Source of the DNA: Kutzneria kofuensis
GTDB lineage: Bacteria; Actinomycetota; Actinomycetes; Mycobacteriales; Pseudonocardiaceae
Direction: 5' to 3'
Assembly (NCBI RefSeq): GCF_014203355.1
Contig: NZ_JACHIR010000001.1
Coordinates: 5,830,038-5,894,037, forward strand
DNA length: 64,000 nucleotides
Positions 1 to 7,670 of this stretch are shown piece after piece. Both the position numbers and the translations under genes were made by a program. Position 1 is the first letter of the stretch. Each line of letters begins with the position of its first letter. The notes beneath the pieces are model-generated. The model searched no databases. It worked only from the letters and a program-made list of their open reading frames with translations, and was not told the origin of the DNA.

Positions 1-1
1 G

Positions 2-337
2 GCCGTGCTGCACTTCGTGCCGGAGCCGGCCGACCTGGGGCCGCTGATCGAGCGGTACCGCAACAAGCTCGCCCCGGGCAGCATGCTGGCCATCACCCAC
101 GCCACCGGCGACCACCGGCCCAAGGAGCAGGAGGAGGGGCTGGTGAACCTGTACTCGAAGAGCACCAACACGGCGTTCAACCGGTCCCGCAAGCAGATCG
201 CGGCGCTGTTCGGCGACTTCGAGATGGTGGAGCCGGGCGCGGTCTACGTGCCGGAGTGGCGGCCCGACGAGGGCGAGGCCGAGGAGCACCCCGAGCGCTT
301 CCTCTTCTTCGGCGGCGTAGGCGTCAAACCCGCCTGA
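2..337 (+). CDS. SAM-dependent methyltransferase, DUF574 type (5' truncated)
   Basis: The gene enters from the left edge, so only the last 111 codons are seen and the reading frame begins at base 2. The visible part opens with AVLHFVPEPADLGPLIERY, followed by a segment around residues 65-95 with VEPGAVYVPEWRP. This resembles the C-terminal half of the actinobacterial S-adenosylmethionine methyltransferases of the DUF574/Methyltransf_19 family, many of which are multi-copy genes of unknown substrate. The SAM-binding glycine motif would lie upstream of the window. The stop is followed directly by a large nested hairpin. The family call is inferred from the C-terminal pattern alone. Confidence 0.75.
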   Translation, partial: AVLHFVPEPADLGPLIERYRNKLAPGSMLAITHATGDHRPKEQEEGLVNLYSKSTNTAFNRSRKQIAALFGDFEMVEPGAVYVPEWRPDEGEAEEHPERFLFFGGVGVKPA

Positions 338-434
338 CCCCGCGAGTCACGCTCTCAGGCAGTGCGAATGTCGGTTTCGGGCATCGGCTGCCCGAAACCG
401 ACATTCGGTGTGCCCCAGAGCGTGACTCGCGGGG
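338..434. terminator. Nested perfect hairpin between convergent genes (repeat family A)
   Basis: The outer arms at 338-355 and 417-434 are perfect 18-base inverted repeats, and inner arms at 366-381 and 391-406 are perfect 16-base inverted repeats around a 9-base loop. The element lies between the convergent ends of the methyltransferase and the alpha-galactosidase, so it can serve as a bidirectional terminator. Its right half (390-435) is clearly similar to 62,712-62,757, so it belongs to a dispersed intergenic family rather than being a one-off terminator. Confidence 0.75.
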
Positions 435-436
435 GT

Positions 437-1804
437 TCAGCGCCAGACCTTGAGGAGCTTCGCCGAGTGCGGGGCCAGGTTCGCGCTGAACGAGTTGGTG
501 AACTTGCCCAGCTGCTGGTGCGACCACAGGTCGCGCACGCTCGCCTTGCCGTGGAAGCCGAAGTCGGACCAGTTCGCCGTCACGGTCGCGGGCGAGGTGT
601 CCAGGTTGAACAGGGCGACCGTGTACGAGCCGTCGGCGTTGCGCGTCCACCAGGTCTGCTGCGGGGTGTGCGCGACGACCGGCTTGGCCGCGCGGCCGGC
701 CTGGTCGACGGCGATGACCTCGTCGTTGGTGAGCAGCGACAGGCCGTAGGAGTCCAGCTTGGTCAGGTCGTCGCCGGTGTAGAGCGGCGCCGCCTCGATG
801 GCCCACAGCGTCATGTACAGCTGCCGCTCGTCGTTGGACAGGCCGTCCATCTGCCCGTTGCCGACGTCGAGCGAGTCGAGGTTGTTCCAGCCGCCGCGGC
901 CGGTGTCGCCGATCCACGGCACCACGTCGTCGAACCGCTTGACCAGCGAGTTCTGCCAGGTGACGAGCGTGTCGCAGTAGCACTCGACGTCGGTGTCGAC
1001 GCGCCAGCCGTTGCTGTAGCGCTGCCACGTGTCGATGTAGTCGTGGTCGAGCGACCAGGACAGCAGGAACTGGATGTTGCGGCCGGTCTTCACCAGCGCC
1101 TTGGACCACGCGGCGACGTCGGCGGTGTTGTCGTAGTTGGGGCCGGTCTTGTCCGAGCCGGGGCCGACGCCGTCCAGCTTGAGGAAGTCGATGCCCCAGC
1201 CCGCGAACATCTGCGCGATGGAGTCGATCCACTTCCCGGCGCAGGGGTTGTCGAAGTTCAGCTTGTACGAGCTGTCCCAGCCGTTGGTGGTGCGCAGGTC
1301 CGGGTAGACGATGTCGCGGGTGAAGCAGCCGGGCGCGCCGTAGATCGGCGAGTTGCCGCCGTTGTAGGCCTCCTTCTCCAGGCCGACCGGCATGTAGGTG
1401 CCGATCTTCAGGCCCATGGAGTGGATCTTGCGCGCGGTGGCGGCCATGCCGTCGGGGAAGCGCGCGGCGTCGGTCAGCGGCCGGGCGTACTGGTCGTACT
1501 CGGGGGTCCAGTCCCACTTGCGCCACCAGCCGGCGTCGATGTTGACGTACTGGTAGCCGTGCGAGCGGAGCTTGGTGGCCATCACCTGGGCCTGTTCGAG
1601 CACGTGCTGCTCGGTCAGCCAGCTGTAGTCACCCTGCGTGTTCACCCCTGGGTACTTGGTCGACTGGAGGCTCCAGCTGCTCCACCCCAGGTACGGTGTG
1701 TTCGCCGTGGGTTTGCTCGGTGTTCTTGCGTCCGCTACCGGGGCAAGCCCGGCGATCACCGTGCACAACGCGGCGAGCAGGACGATCATGCGGGAACGGC
1801 GCAT
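437..1804 (-). CDS. Secreted alpha-galactosidase-like glycoside hydrolase, family GH27
   Basis: This is a 455-residue secreted enzyme expected to hydrolyse terminal alpha-galactosides (or the related beta-L-arabinopyranosides) in plant oligosaccharides. Residues 1-27 form a signal peptide (MRRSRMIVLL, then a hydrophobic core ending ADA). The GH27 barrel begins with PYLGWSSWS near residue 37, followed by YVNIDAGWW near 87 and DFLKLDG near 206, where Asp211 is the likely nucleophile; the acid/base is probably in WRVDTDVE near 270. A short beta domain ends the protein. The ATG at 1804 was chosen because AGGAG lies nine bases upstream and gives a proper signal peptide. It is divergent from a ROK regulator, which probably controls it. 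The exact sugar specificity cannot be read. Confidence 0.88.
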   Translation of the reverse strand: MRRSRMIVLLAALCTVIAGLAPVADARTPSKPTANTPYLGWSSWSLQSTKYPGVNTQGDYSWLTEQHVLEQAQVMATKLRSHGYQYVNIDAGWWRKWDWTPEYDQYARPLTDAARFPDGMAATARKIHSMGLKIGTYMPVGLEKEAYNGGNSPIYGAPGCFTRDIVYPDLRTTNGWDSSYKLNFDNPCAGKWIDSIAQMFAGWGIDFLKLDGVGPGSDKTGPNYDNTADVAAWSKALVKTGRNIQFLLSWSLDHDYIDTWQRYSNGWRVDTDVECYCDTLVTWQNSLVKRFDDVVPWIGDTGRGGWNNLDSLDVGNGQMDGLSNDERQLYMTLWAIEAAPLYTGDDLTKLDSYGLSLLTNDEVIAVDQAGRAAKPVVAHTPQQTWWTRNADGSYTVALFNLDTSPATVTANWSDFGFHGKASVRDLWSHQQLGKFTNSFSANLAPHSAKLLKVWR

Positions 1805-1894
1805 GGCGGCGCACTCCTGTCGGAAGGGGGCAGTCATGGCGGCGACGGGTTGCTGGCATGAAACTCCGCGTCCGATCGGGTGTCAAGGTCGTTA

Positions 1895-1909
1895 ATTTCT
1901 GAGGGAAAT
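1895..1909. promoter_or_regulatory. Possible ROK operator in the galactosidase/ROK intergenic region
   Basis: ATTTC at 1895-1899 and GAAAT at 1905-1909 form an AT-rich inverted repeat in an otherwise GC-rich, 106-base divergent intergenic region. It sits directly before the ROK start codon and covers its GAGGGA ribosome-binding site. ROK repressors often bind such AT-rich palindromes and autoregulate, so I infer an operator. The arms are only five bases long, so chance is possible. Confidence 0.35.
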
Positions 1910-1910
1910 A

Positions 1911-3074
1911 ATGTTTGCTATGGTCAATGTCGTGTCCGCCGCGGTCCAGGTGTTCGCCGTGGTGCTGCGGCACGGCCCGATCTCGCGCGTCGAGGTCACC
2001 GCGCGCACCGGCCTGTCGCCGGCCGCGGTGACCAAGGCGGTGCGCCCGCTGGTGGACGCCGGCTACCTCACCGAGCGACCGGACGAGCGCGCGCCGTCCC
2101 GGCTCGGCCGACCGGCGATGCCCGTGCAGGTGGTCGCCGATCGGGCGTTCTTCGTCGGGGTGAAACTCACCGCCGACGAGGTCATCGCGGTGCGCACCGA
2201 CCTCTGCGGCGGCACCCGGGACGTGGTGCACCGGCCGCTGACCTCGACCGCCGTCGCCGACGTCATCGAGGTCGTCGCCGACGTCGTCGGCGCGCTCGCC
2301 ACCGGCTACGAGGTGGCGTGCCTCGGCGTGTCGCTGGCCGGCGACGTGCTGCGGGACACCGGCATGGTCCGCTTCTCGCCGTTCCTGAACTGGCGCAACG
2401 TGCCGCTGGCCGACCTGGTCTCGGCCGCCACCGGGCTGCCGACCCTGATCGAGAACGACGTCCGCGCGCTGACCGTGGCCGAGCACTGGTTCGGCGCCGG
2501 CGTCGGCGTGTCGTCGTTCGCCCTGGTCACGGCCGGTACCGGCATCGGCTGCGGGCTCGTCGTCAACGACGTGCTGCTGCCGGCCGGCGAGCTCGGCCAC
2601 GTGGCGATCGACGTGGACGGTCCCGAGTGCTACTGCGGCGGTCGGGGCTGCGTGGAGGCGCTGGCCGCGGACCGGGTGGTGCTGGCCGGCTGCTCAACGG
2701 TGGTGGGCCGCGCGCTGACCATGCCCGAGGCGATCGAGCTGGGCCGGTCCGGCGACCCGGCCGTGCACGCCGTGTTCGAGCGCGCCGGCCGTGCCCTCGG
2801 GCTGGCGCTGGCCGCCGTGGCCAACCTGGTCGGGCCGGAGCGGATCGTGCTCACCGGCGAGGCCGTCGGCGGCTACGACCTGTACGCGGAGCAGATCCGG
2901 CAGGCGCTGGCCGCGCAGGCGTTCGGCGCGGCGGCGGCGTGCGAGCTGGTGGTGCGGCCGCTGCCGTTCGACGAGTGGGCCCGCGGCGCCGCCGTCGTCG
3001 GCATCCAGGACCTGATCACGCGAAGTGGGGCAGCACGTGGCTCAGCAGGTGCGGTGACGCTGCCAGCGCGGTGA
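1911..3074 (+). CDS. ROK family transcriptional regulator
   Basis: This 387-residue protein has an N-terminal winged helix (about residues 8-65, with GPISRVEVTARTGLSPAAVTKAV) and a C-terminal ROK sugar-kinase fold. The fold shows the phosphate-binding stretch VTAGTGIGCG near 205 and the zinc motif CYCGGRGC near 240. Such proteins usually repress sugar-use genes and respond to a sugar or sugar phosphate. It is divergent from the GH27 alpha-galactosidase, so control of that gene is the natural inference. The ATG at 1911 has GAGGGA four bases upstream; an in-frame ATG at 1920 is an alternative start. Its last 59 bases overlap the end of the convergent membrane protein gene. Confidence 0.88.
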   Translation: MFAMVNVVSAAVQVFAVVLRHGPISRVEVTARTGLSPAAVTKAVRPLVDAGYLTERPDERAPSRLGRPAMPVQVVADRAFFVGVKLTADEVIAVRTDLCGGTRDVVHRPLTSTAVADVIEVVADVVGALATGYEVACLGVSLAGDVLRDTGMVRFSPFLNWRNVPLADLVSAATGLPTLIENDVRALTVAEHWFGAGVGVSSFALVTAGTGIGCGLVVNDVLLPAGELGHVAIDVDGPECYCGGRGCVEALAADRVVLAGCSTVVGRALTMPEAIELGRSGDPAVHAVFERAGRALGLALAAVANLVGPERIVLTGEAVGGYDLYAEQIRQALAAQAFGAAAACELVVRPLPFDEWARGAAVVGIQDLITRSGAARGSAGAVTLPAR

Positions 3075-3534
3075 ACCGGATGAACCGGCCGGCCAGCGTC
3101 GTCACCACGAAGGCCACCACCGACATCCGGGCCACGCCGGCGAGGACCGTGGTCGCCATGAACGGCGGCATGCCCACCACGGAGCTGACGCCGGTAGTGG
3201 CGATCATCAGCTTCGGGTGCCGCTCGCACCGGGCCCGCAGGGCCGTGAACCAGGTGGCCAGCTTCGCCCAGGCCATCCGCCACCAGGTCCGCCGGCGCGG
3301 CTTGTCCTTGGGCTGCAACCACTTCGGCAGCGTGATGTGGCCGCGGGCGGCGAAGAAGTAGAGCAGCTTGCCGACCACCTGGCCGACCGCCACCACGCCG
3401 CCGAGGATCCAGCACGCGATCGGCGGGTGGTGCCCGTCGGCGATCATGCCGATCAGGAACAGCTCCACGCTGATCAGTGGGCAGATCGCCGAGCCGACCG
3501 CGACACCGAGGGAGATCGCCAGCCACAGCAGCAC
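3016..3534 (-). CDS. Small integral membrane protein, VTT/DedA-like
   Basis: This 172-residue hydrophobic protein has about four membrane segments: residues 1-30, 40-65, 105-125 and 130-155. The pattern of GVSSVVGMPPFMATTVLAG and AGRFIRFTAL is like the VTT (SNARE-associated, DedA/YqaA) family, whose members move or scramble lipids. The stretch between segments two and three is very basic (KPRRRTWWR). The GTG at 3534 has a strong GGAGGGAG seven bases upstream. It overlaps the ROK gene tail-to-tail. The family assignment is by pattern only, so the function is unknown. Confidence 0.65.
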   Translation of the reverse strand: MLLWLAISLGVAVGSAICPLISVELFLIGMIADGHHPPIACWILGGVVAVGQVVGKLLYFFAARGHITLPKWLQPKDKPRRRTWWRMAWAKLATWFTALRARCERHPKLMIATTGVSSVVGMPPFMATTVLAGVARMSVVAFVVTTLAGRFIRFTALAASPHLLSHVLPHFA

Positions 3535-3625
3535 GGCGACTCCCTCCCCCGACCGAATGATCTCTGACCCGACCGAGGCTACCGGAGTGGCACTGGCGTT
3601 TGAGTCGTGCTACGGGGCCATTTCC

Positions 3626-3643
3626 GGTGGACTTTCGTCCACC
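3626..3643 (-). terminator. Short terminator hairpin after the penicillin-binding protein gene
   Basis: GGTGGAC (3626-3632) and GTCCACC (3637-3643) form a perfect seven-base stem with a four-base loop, just past the stop codon of the minus-strand penicillin-binding protein gene. Confidence 0.5.
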
Positions 3644-3650
3644 CCAGGGA

Positions 3651-5297
3651 CTACTTCTGCACGGCGCTGACGTAGCTGTACAGCGCCGCGTCGAGGTTCG
3701 CCTCGTAGCCCCCGGTCATGCCCAGCAGGGCGCGGTTGCCCTTGCCGTCCGGCGGGGTGGCGAACATGTTCGCCGCGGTGGTCACGCCGTTGAAGTCCAG
3801 CATCGACCAGGCCCACCACTTGGGCACGTCGGCGCCCCGCACCGCGTTCTTGAACGGCGTGAACTGCCGGACCGGCTCGATCGTGCCGTCGCCGCCCCAG
3901 AAGTTCTCGGTCTGCGGCTGGGCCCGCCAGATCACCTCGCCGTTCTGCCGGATCTCGGAGACCTCGTAGGGCTGGTTGTACTGGTAGCCGTTGGCCATCG
4001 AGCTCATCGCCGCCGCCGCGCGCAGCGGCGTGGTGGCCAGCGCCTTGGTGCCGGGGATGAAGTCGATGCCGGCGTCCTCGTAGTGGTTTGCCGGGACGAC
4101 GCTGCCGAGCACCTTCTCCACGTCGCTGCCGAGCGGGCCGGCGGCGGAGAACGCGTCGTTGAAACCCTGCTTGAGGTAGTCCGGACCGCCGTAGAAACCG
4201 AGCACTGCCCCCGTCCTGTCGTCCACCGAGGCCATGCCGATGTGCACGTTGCGGTCCTGCGGCTTGTTCGGATCCAAAGTGGACATACGGTCGTCGACGG
4301 CCTTCTTGGCCGCCTGCATGTAGTCCTGGCGGAACGTGGTCACCACGGTGTAACCGCCGCGGGCCACGGTGTTGGAGTCCGGAACGGACGGGTCCTTCTC
4401 GTGCAGCCGGTCCAGGTTCTGCATCGCCGCGTCGACCATGTAGCCGTTCATGCCGCCCATGTCGTCCGGCTCGTACTTGACCGGCGTCGGGAACTGCAGC
4501 GAGGCCCGCTGCTGTGTCGACAGCTCGTGCTCGGCGACCATGCCGTCCAGCACGTAGTTCCACCGGTCCTGCAACGCCTTCGCGGCCTTCGGGTCCTTGT
4601 CCGCGGTCGCGTAGTAGTACGGCGACTGGATGACCGCGGCGATGTAGGCGGCCTTGGCCGGGTCGGTCAGCTGCGAGACGTCCACGCCGAAGTAGGCCCG
4701 CGACGCCGACTCGATGCCGTAGGCCCCGCGGGCGAAGTAGATGGTGTTCAGGTAGTCGACGAGAATGGCGTCCTTGGACTCCACCTGGTCCAGCTTGATC
4801 GCCACCAGCACCTCGTTCAGCTTGCGGCCCAACGTCTGCTGCTGGGTGAGGTAGTAGTTCTTGACGAACTGCTGGGTGATCGTGGAGCCGCCCTGCAGGT
4901 TGCCGCCGCTGCTGGTCAGGTCGTTCTTCAGCGCGCGCAGCAGGCCCATCGGGGACACGCCCGGGTCGCTGTAGAAGGTGCGGTCCTCGGCCGCCAGCAC
5001 CGCCTGGCGCACCACCAGGGGGATCTGGTCGAAGCTGACCGGCCGGCGGTTGGTGCCGACGTGGGTGATCTGGCTGGAGCCGTCGGCGTACGTGAAGATC
5101 GTCGCCTGCTGCACCGCGTCCTCGTTGGGCTTGGGGATCTGCACCGTGGCCACCGCCACGAAAAAGCCGGCGACCATGCCGGCCACCAGTGTCGCCGACG
5201 TCCCCAGGACCAGCTTCCACGAGGGCAGCCAGCGGCGCACGCCCCGCTTGTTCCGCCGCGGATAGTCGATGAGGCGCACTCGGTTGTCCTTCCCCAC
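3651..5297 (-). CDS. Transglycosylase-type penicillin-binding protein with a degenerate transpeptidase domain
   Basis: This 548-residue peptidoglycan polymerase has a basic cytoplasmic tail, one membrane anchor (about 28-51) and a GT51 glycosyltransferase domain (about 75-260). GT51 motifs are intact: the catalytic-type AAEDRTFY with Glu104, GGSTITQQF at 136-144, and RKLNE at 158-162. The C-terminal transpeptidase-like part is about 190 residues, shorter than in class A PBPs. Where family members have SxxK it reads GSDVEK (391-395), so the lysine is not in register. No SxN motif is seen, and KTG is replaced by MTG (527-529). I infer that it polymerises glycan but does not cross-link. The GTG at 5297 has a weak ribosome site; a GTG at 5279 preceded by GGGGAAGGA may be the true start. 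Confidence 0.85.
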   Translation of the reverse strand: MGKDNRVRLIDYPRRNKRGVRRWLPSWKLVLGTSATLVAGMVAGFFVAVATVQIPKPNEDAVQQATIFTYADGSSQITHVGTNRRPVSFDQIPLVVRQAVLAAEDRTFYSDPGVSPMGLLRALKNDLTSSGGNLQGGSTITQQFVKNYYLTQQQTLGRKLNEVLVAIKLDQVESKDAILVDYLNTIYFARGAYGIESASRAYFGVDVSQLTDPAKAAYIAAVIQSPYYYATADKDPKAAKALQDRWNYVLDGMVAEHELSTQQRASLQFPTPVKYEPDDMGGMNGYMVDAAMQNLDRLHEKDPSVPDSNTVARGGYTVVTTFRQDYMQAAKKAVDDRMSTLDPNKPQDRNVHIGMASVDDRTGAVLGFYGGPDYLKQGFNDAFSAAGPLGSDVEKVLGSVVPANHYEDAGIDFIPGTKALATTPLRAAAAMSSMANGYQYNQPYEVSEIRQNGEVIWRAQPQTENFWGGDGTIEPVRQFTPFKNAVRGADVPKWWAWSMLDFNGVTTAANMFATPPDGKGNRALLGMTGGYEANLDAALYSYVSAVQK

Positions 5298-5353
5298 AGC
5301 CCGATCGTGTCGGGGGGTACGACTCCGATGACGCCTCGGGGGTTGTCCCCGGT

Positions 5354-5908
5354 TCAGGAATTGATCAGTTTCAGGTCCAGCGGACCCGTCACCCTGGCCT
5401 CACGCAGTGGCCGCCCACCAGCGTCCAACGTGCGCACCACGCCGTCCGTCTGCCAGCCCACCGAGTGGTAGAAGTTCAGCGAGGCCCGGTCCGCCTCCGG
5501 CACCCAGCTCACGCCCCTCGTAGCGCCCATGTTCCGCAGCGCTTCCGCCGCCGCCGCGAGCAGCCTGCCGCCGTGGCCTCGGCGGCCCCAGCGGGGCTCC
5601 ACCAGCAGCGTCGCCACCAATCCTGTGGTCGCCGCGTCGTCCGGCAGCGACCCGTCCGCCTCCGCCACCTCGCTGTCCGGCGCCGGGCCCGCCACGCAGA
5701 AGCCCACCGTCCACTCGCCCTCGGTCGCCACCACCACCGTCGCCGTGGCTTCCTCCACGAGTTCCCGCATCGCCGCCGTGTTGTCCAGTCCGGCCAGCAC
5801 GTCCTCCGGCAGCAGGTCCCGGTAGGCCGTGCGCCACGTGTCGCGCTGGATTCGGGCGATCTCCTCGGCGTCGGTGAGGACGGCGGGACGAACAGACGCT
5901 TCAGCCAC
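5354..5908 (-). CDS. GNAT family N-acetyltransferase
   Basis: This 184-residue protein has the acetyl-CoA binding signature of the GNAT fold: VATLLVEPRWGRRGHGGRLL at about 112-131, followed by the conserved Asn-Phe-Tyr segment LNFYHSVGW near 150. The N-terminus carries the typical opening VLTDAEEIARIQRDTWR. The substrate cannot be predicted. It lies upstream of, and reads in the same direction as, the penicillin-binding protein gene, 56 bases apart; a link in function is not evident. Confidence 0.82.
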   Translation of the reverse strand: MAEASVRPAVLTDAEEIARIQRDTWRTAYRDLLPEDVLAGLDNTAAMRELVEEATATVVVATEGEWTVGFCVAGPAPDSEVAEADGSLPDDAATTGLVATLLVEPRWGRRGHGGRLLAAAAEALRNMGATRGVSWVPEADRASLNFYHSVGWQTDGVVRTLDAGGRPLREARVTGPLDLKLINS

Positions 5909-5977
5909 GCGGAGAACCTAGCGGGTGGTGAACAGGCCGTCATGAGGCCGCCTCCAACCACGAGAGCGCGAGGCCCC

Positions 5978-6092
5978 GCCGATGCCTGGACCGTCGCCGG
6001 ATTTCGCCCGCCGCCACGCAACGCGCCCCACCGCGCAAGCCGACGCGGCGGGCTAAATCCGGCTAGGGAAGGCATCGGCCCCGAAGGGGCCG
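5978..6092. repeat. Large imperfect intergenic hairpin
   Basis: GCCGATGCCT (5978-5987) pairs with AGGCATCGGC (6070-6079), and nested inside, CCGGATTT (5997-6004) pairs with AAATCCGG (6055-6062). A second compact hairpin follows: CGGCCCC (6076-6082), loop GAA, GGGGCCG (6086-6092). The structure fills the gap between the divergent GNAT and YcaQ-type genes. It is not at a gene end, so it is not an obvious terminator. Confidence 0.5.
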
Positions 6093-6130
6093 AGCCCCGC
6101 GCGGCACGCGCGGCATGAGAACTGTCAGGG

Positions 6131-7369
6131 GTGGGTGGCAGCATCTTGTGCGTGCTCAAGATGTCCTCCATGGCGGCCCGTCGGACCGCCCTTGCCGCGC
6201 AGGGGTTCGCCCAGGCGCGGCCGTCCGGCGCGGTGACCAGGCGACACCTGCAGGGGGTGCTGGCCCGGACCCAGGTGCTGCAGCTGGATTCGGTGAACGT
6301 GGCGGTGCGTGCCCACTACGCCCCGTTGTTCAGCAGGCTCGGCAACTACCCGGTGGAGCTGCTGGACGAGGCGGCGTGGTCGCACAGCGCGAGGCGGCCG
6401 AGGCTGCTGGTGGAGTACTGGGCGCACGTGGCGTGCCTGATGCCGGTGTCGGACTGGCCGCTGCTGCGCTGGCGGATGCGAGCGCACAAGGAGCAGCCGA
6501 ACGCGTACTGGCAGAGCGCGGGCGGGGAGCGGCTGGCGGAGGAGGTGCTGACGGCGGTGAAGGAGCTCGGCCCGATCACCGCGGGGGCGCTGGAGGACCA
6601 GCTGGGCCTGAAGGTGGAGCGCGAGCGGGGGCGCGGCGGCTGGTGGAACCGGTCGGACGTGAAGCGGACCTGCGAGTACCTGTTCGCGACGGGGGAGCTG
6701 ACGACCGGCACGCGCCGGGGCTTCGAGCGCTACTACGACCTGACGGAGCGGGTGCTGCCGCCGGACGTGTTCTCGGCGCCGGAGGTGTCGCCGGAGGACG
6801 CGGCCCGGCAGCTGATCGCCAAGTCGGCGGTGGCGCTGGGCGTCGCCACGGAGCCCGACCTGCGCGACTACTACCGGCTCAAGCCGCAGTCGTCGCAGCA
6901 GGCCGTCGCCGAGCTGGTGGAGGATGGGGTGCTGGAGCCGGTCGCCGTGGAGGGCTGGCGGCACCAGGCGTATCGGCACGTCGACGCCCGCACGCCGCGC
7001 CGGGTGCAGGCCCGGGCGCTGCTCTGCCCGTTCGATCCGCTGATCTGGGAGCGGGACCGCACCGAGCGGCTGTTCGACTTCTTCTACCGCATCGAGATCT
7101 ACGTGCCGGAGCCCAAGCGGATCCACGGCTACTACGTGTTCCCGTTCCTGCTCGGCGAGGATCTCGTAGCCCGTGTCGATCTCAAGGCCGACCGCGCCGC
7201 CGGCGTGCTGCGGGTGCCCGGCGCGTTCGCCGAGCTCGGCGTGGACCACGCGGAGGTGGCGCACGAGCTCGCCGAGGAGCTGCGGCTGATGGCCGACTGG
7301 CTGGGCCTGGACGGGGTGGTGGTCGGAAAGCGGGGTGATCTGGCCTCGCGCCTCGGGGCCCTGGTCTGA
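6131..7369 (+). CDS. YcaQ/AlkX-type DNA glycosylase (HTH_42 winged-helix family)
   Basis: This protein of up to 412 residues matches the YcaQ/AlkZ DNA glycosylase family, built of tandem winged helices and able to remove bulky alkylated bases or unhook interstrand crosslinks. The active-site region reads QVLQLDSVNV near residue 50, giving the Q-x-D form typical of YcaQ (AlkX) rather than the Q-x-Q form of AlkZ. Other family segments are EYWAHVACLMP near 97 and FDPLIWERDRTERLFDF near 300. The first ATG at 6131 is uncertain; ATGs at 6161 and 6170, where family similarity begins (MAARRTAL), are likely alternatives. A paralogue lies at 27,532. Confidence 0.85.
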   Translation: MGGSILCVLKMSSMAARRTALAAQGFAQARPSGAVTRRHLQGVLARTQVLQLDSVNVAVRAHYAPLFSRLGNYPVELLDEAAWSHSARRPRLLVEYWAHVACLMPVSDWPLLRWRMRAHKEQPNAYWQSAGGERLAEEVLTAVKELGPITAGALEDQLGLKVERERGRGGWWNRSDVKRTCEYLFATGELTTGTRRGFERYYDLTERVLPPDVFSAPEVSPEDAARQLIAKSAVALGVATEPDLRDYYRLKPQSSQQAVAELVEDGVLEPVAVEGWRHQAYRHVDARTPRRVQARALLCPFDPLIWERDRTERLFDFFYRIEIYVPEPKRIHGYYVFPFLLGEDLVARVDLKADRAAGVLRVPGAFAELGVDHAEVAHELAEELRLMADWLGLDGVVVGKRGDLASRLGALV

Positions 7370-7505
7370 CCCCGAACTGAATCGGGTGGAGTGCCCCGCG
7401 CCATCTGAAACTCGCAGTCCGGGCGTTCCCGTGTGACCAAGCGCGTACGGCTCTGGCGTATGGGAACGTTGCTGTGCAAGGATGTTCGTGTAGGGGGAGG
7501 GGAGA

Positions 7506-7553
7506 CACAGCCTCGGGGTCGCCCACCTTTGACTGGACGGCCCCGAGGCTGTG
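7506..7553. terminator. Hairpin with perfect 13-base stem
   Basis: CACAGCCTCGGGG at 7506-7518 pairs with CCCCGAGGCTGTG at 7541-7553. It lies between the convergent YcaQ-type and DUF4097 genes, the first of two hairpins in tandem. Confidence 0.6.
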
Positions 7554-7578
7554 GCTAACTCTCCGTGCACCCAGCGAT

Positions 7579-7631
7579 CACGTCGGCCCGGGACCGCCTA
7601 TCCCCTCTTCGGGCGGTCCCGGGCCGACGTG
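7579..7631. terminator. Hairpin with perfect 20-base stem
   Basis: The arms at 7579-7598 and 7612-7631 are perfect 20-base inverted repeats around a 13-base loop. It is placed 40 bases beyond the stop of the minus-strand DUF4097 gene and can terminate transcription from either side. Confidence 0.7.
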
Positions 7632-7670
7632 CGTGGTGCCCGTCTCCCCCTGACGGACACCTTCCCCAGG

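Larger units (their letters stand above)
7370..7670 (+). other. Intergenic region with a possible small RNA: ECF-like promoter and two hairpins
   Basis: No family gene is visible in these 301 bases. GGGAAC (7462-7467), 16 bases, then GTT (7484-7486) resembles promoters read by actinobacterial extracytoplasmic-function sigma factors. A transcript starting near 7493 would contain two perfect hairpins, at 7506-7553 and 7579-7631, and little else. An overlapping 32-codon frame from ATG 7460 to the stop at 7556-7558 has no recognisable product. Both neighbouring genes end into this region, so the hairpins may simply be terminators. Confidence 0.35.

Noticed and set aside
362-1861. Long open frame on the plus strand opposite the alpha-galactosidase
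   Set aside because: Composition is Arg/Val/Gly-rich with no motif; it is the mirror frame of a clear GH27 gene in high-GC DNA.
3600-5471. 623-codon plus-strand frame opposite the penicillin-binding protein
   Set aside because: His/Arg/Val-rich shadow of the opposite-strand gene, with no domain pattern.
7460-7558. 32-codon frame as a leader peptide gene
   Set aside because: It has no ribosome site at good spacing and runs through a perfect hairpin; more likely chance.
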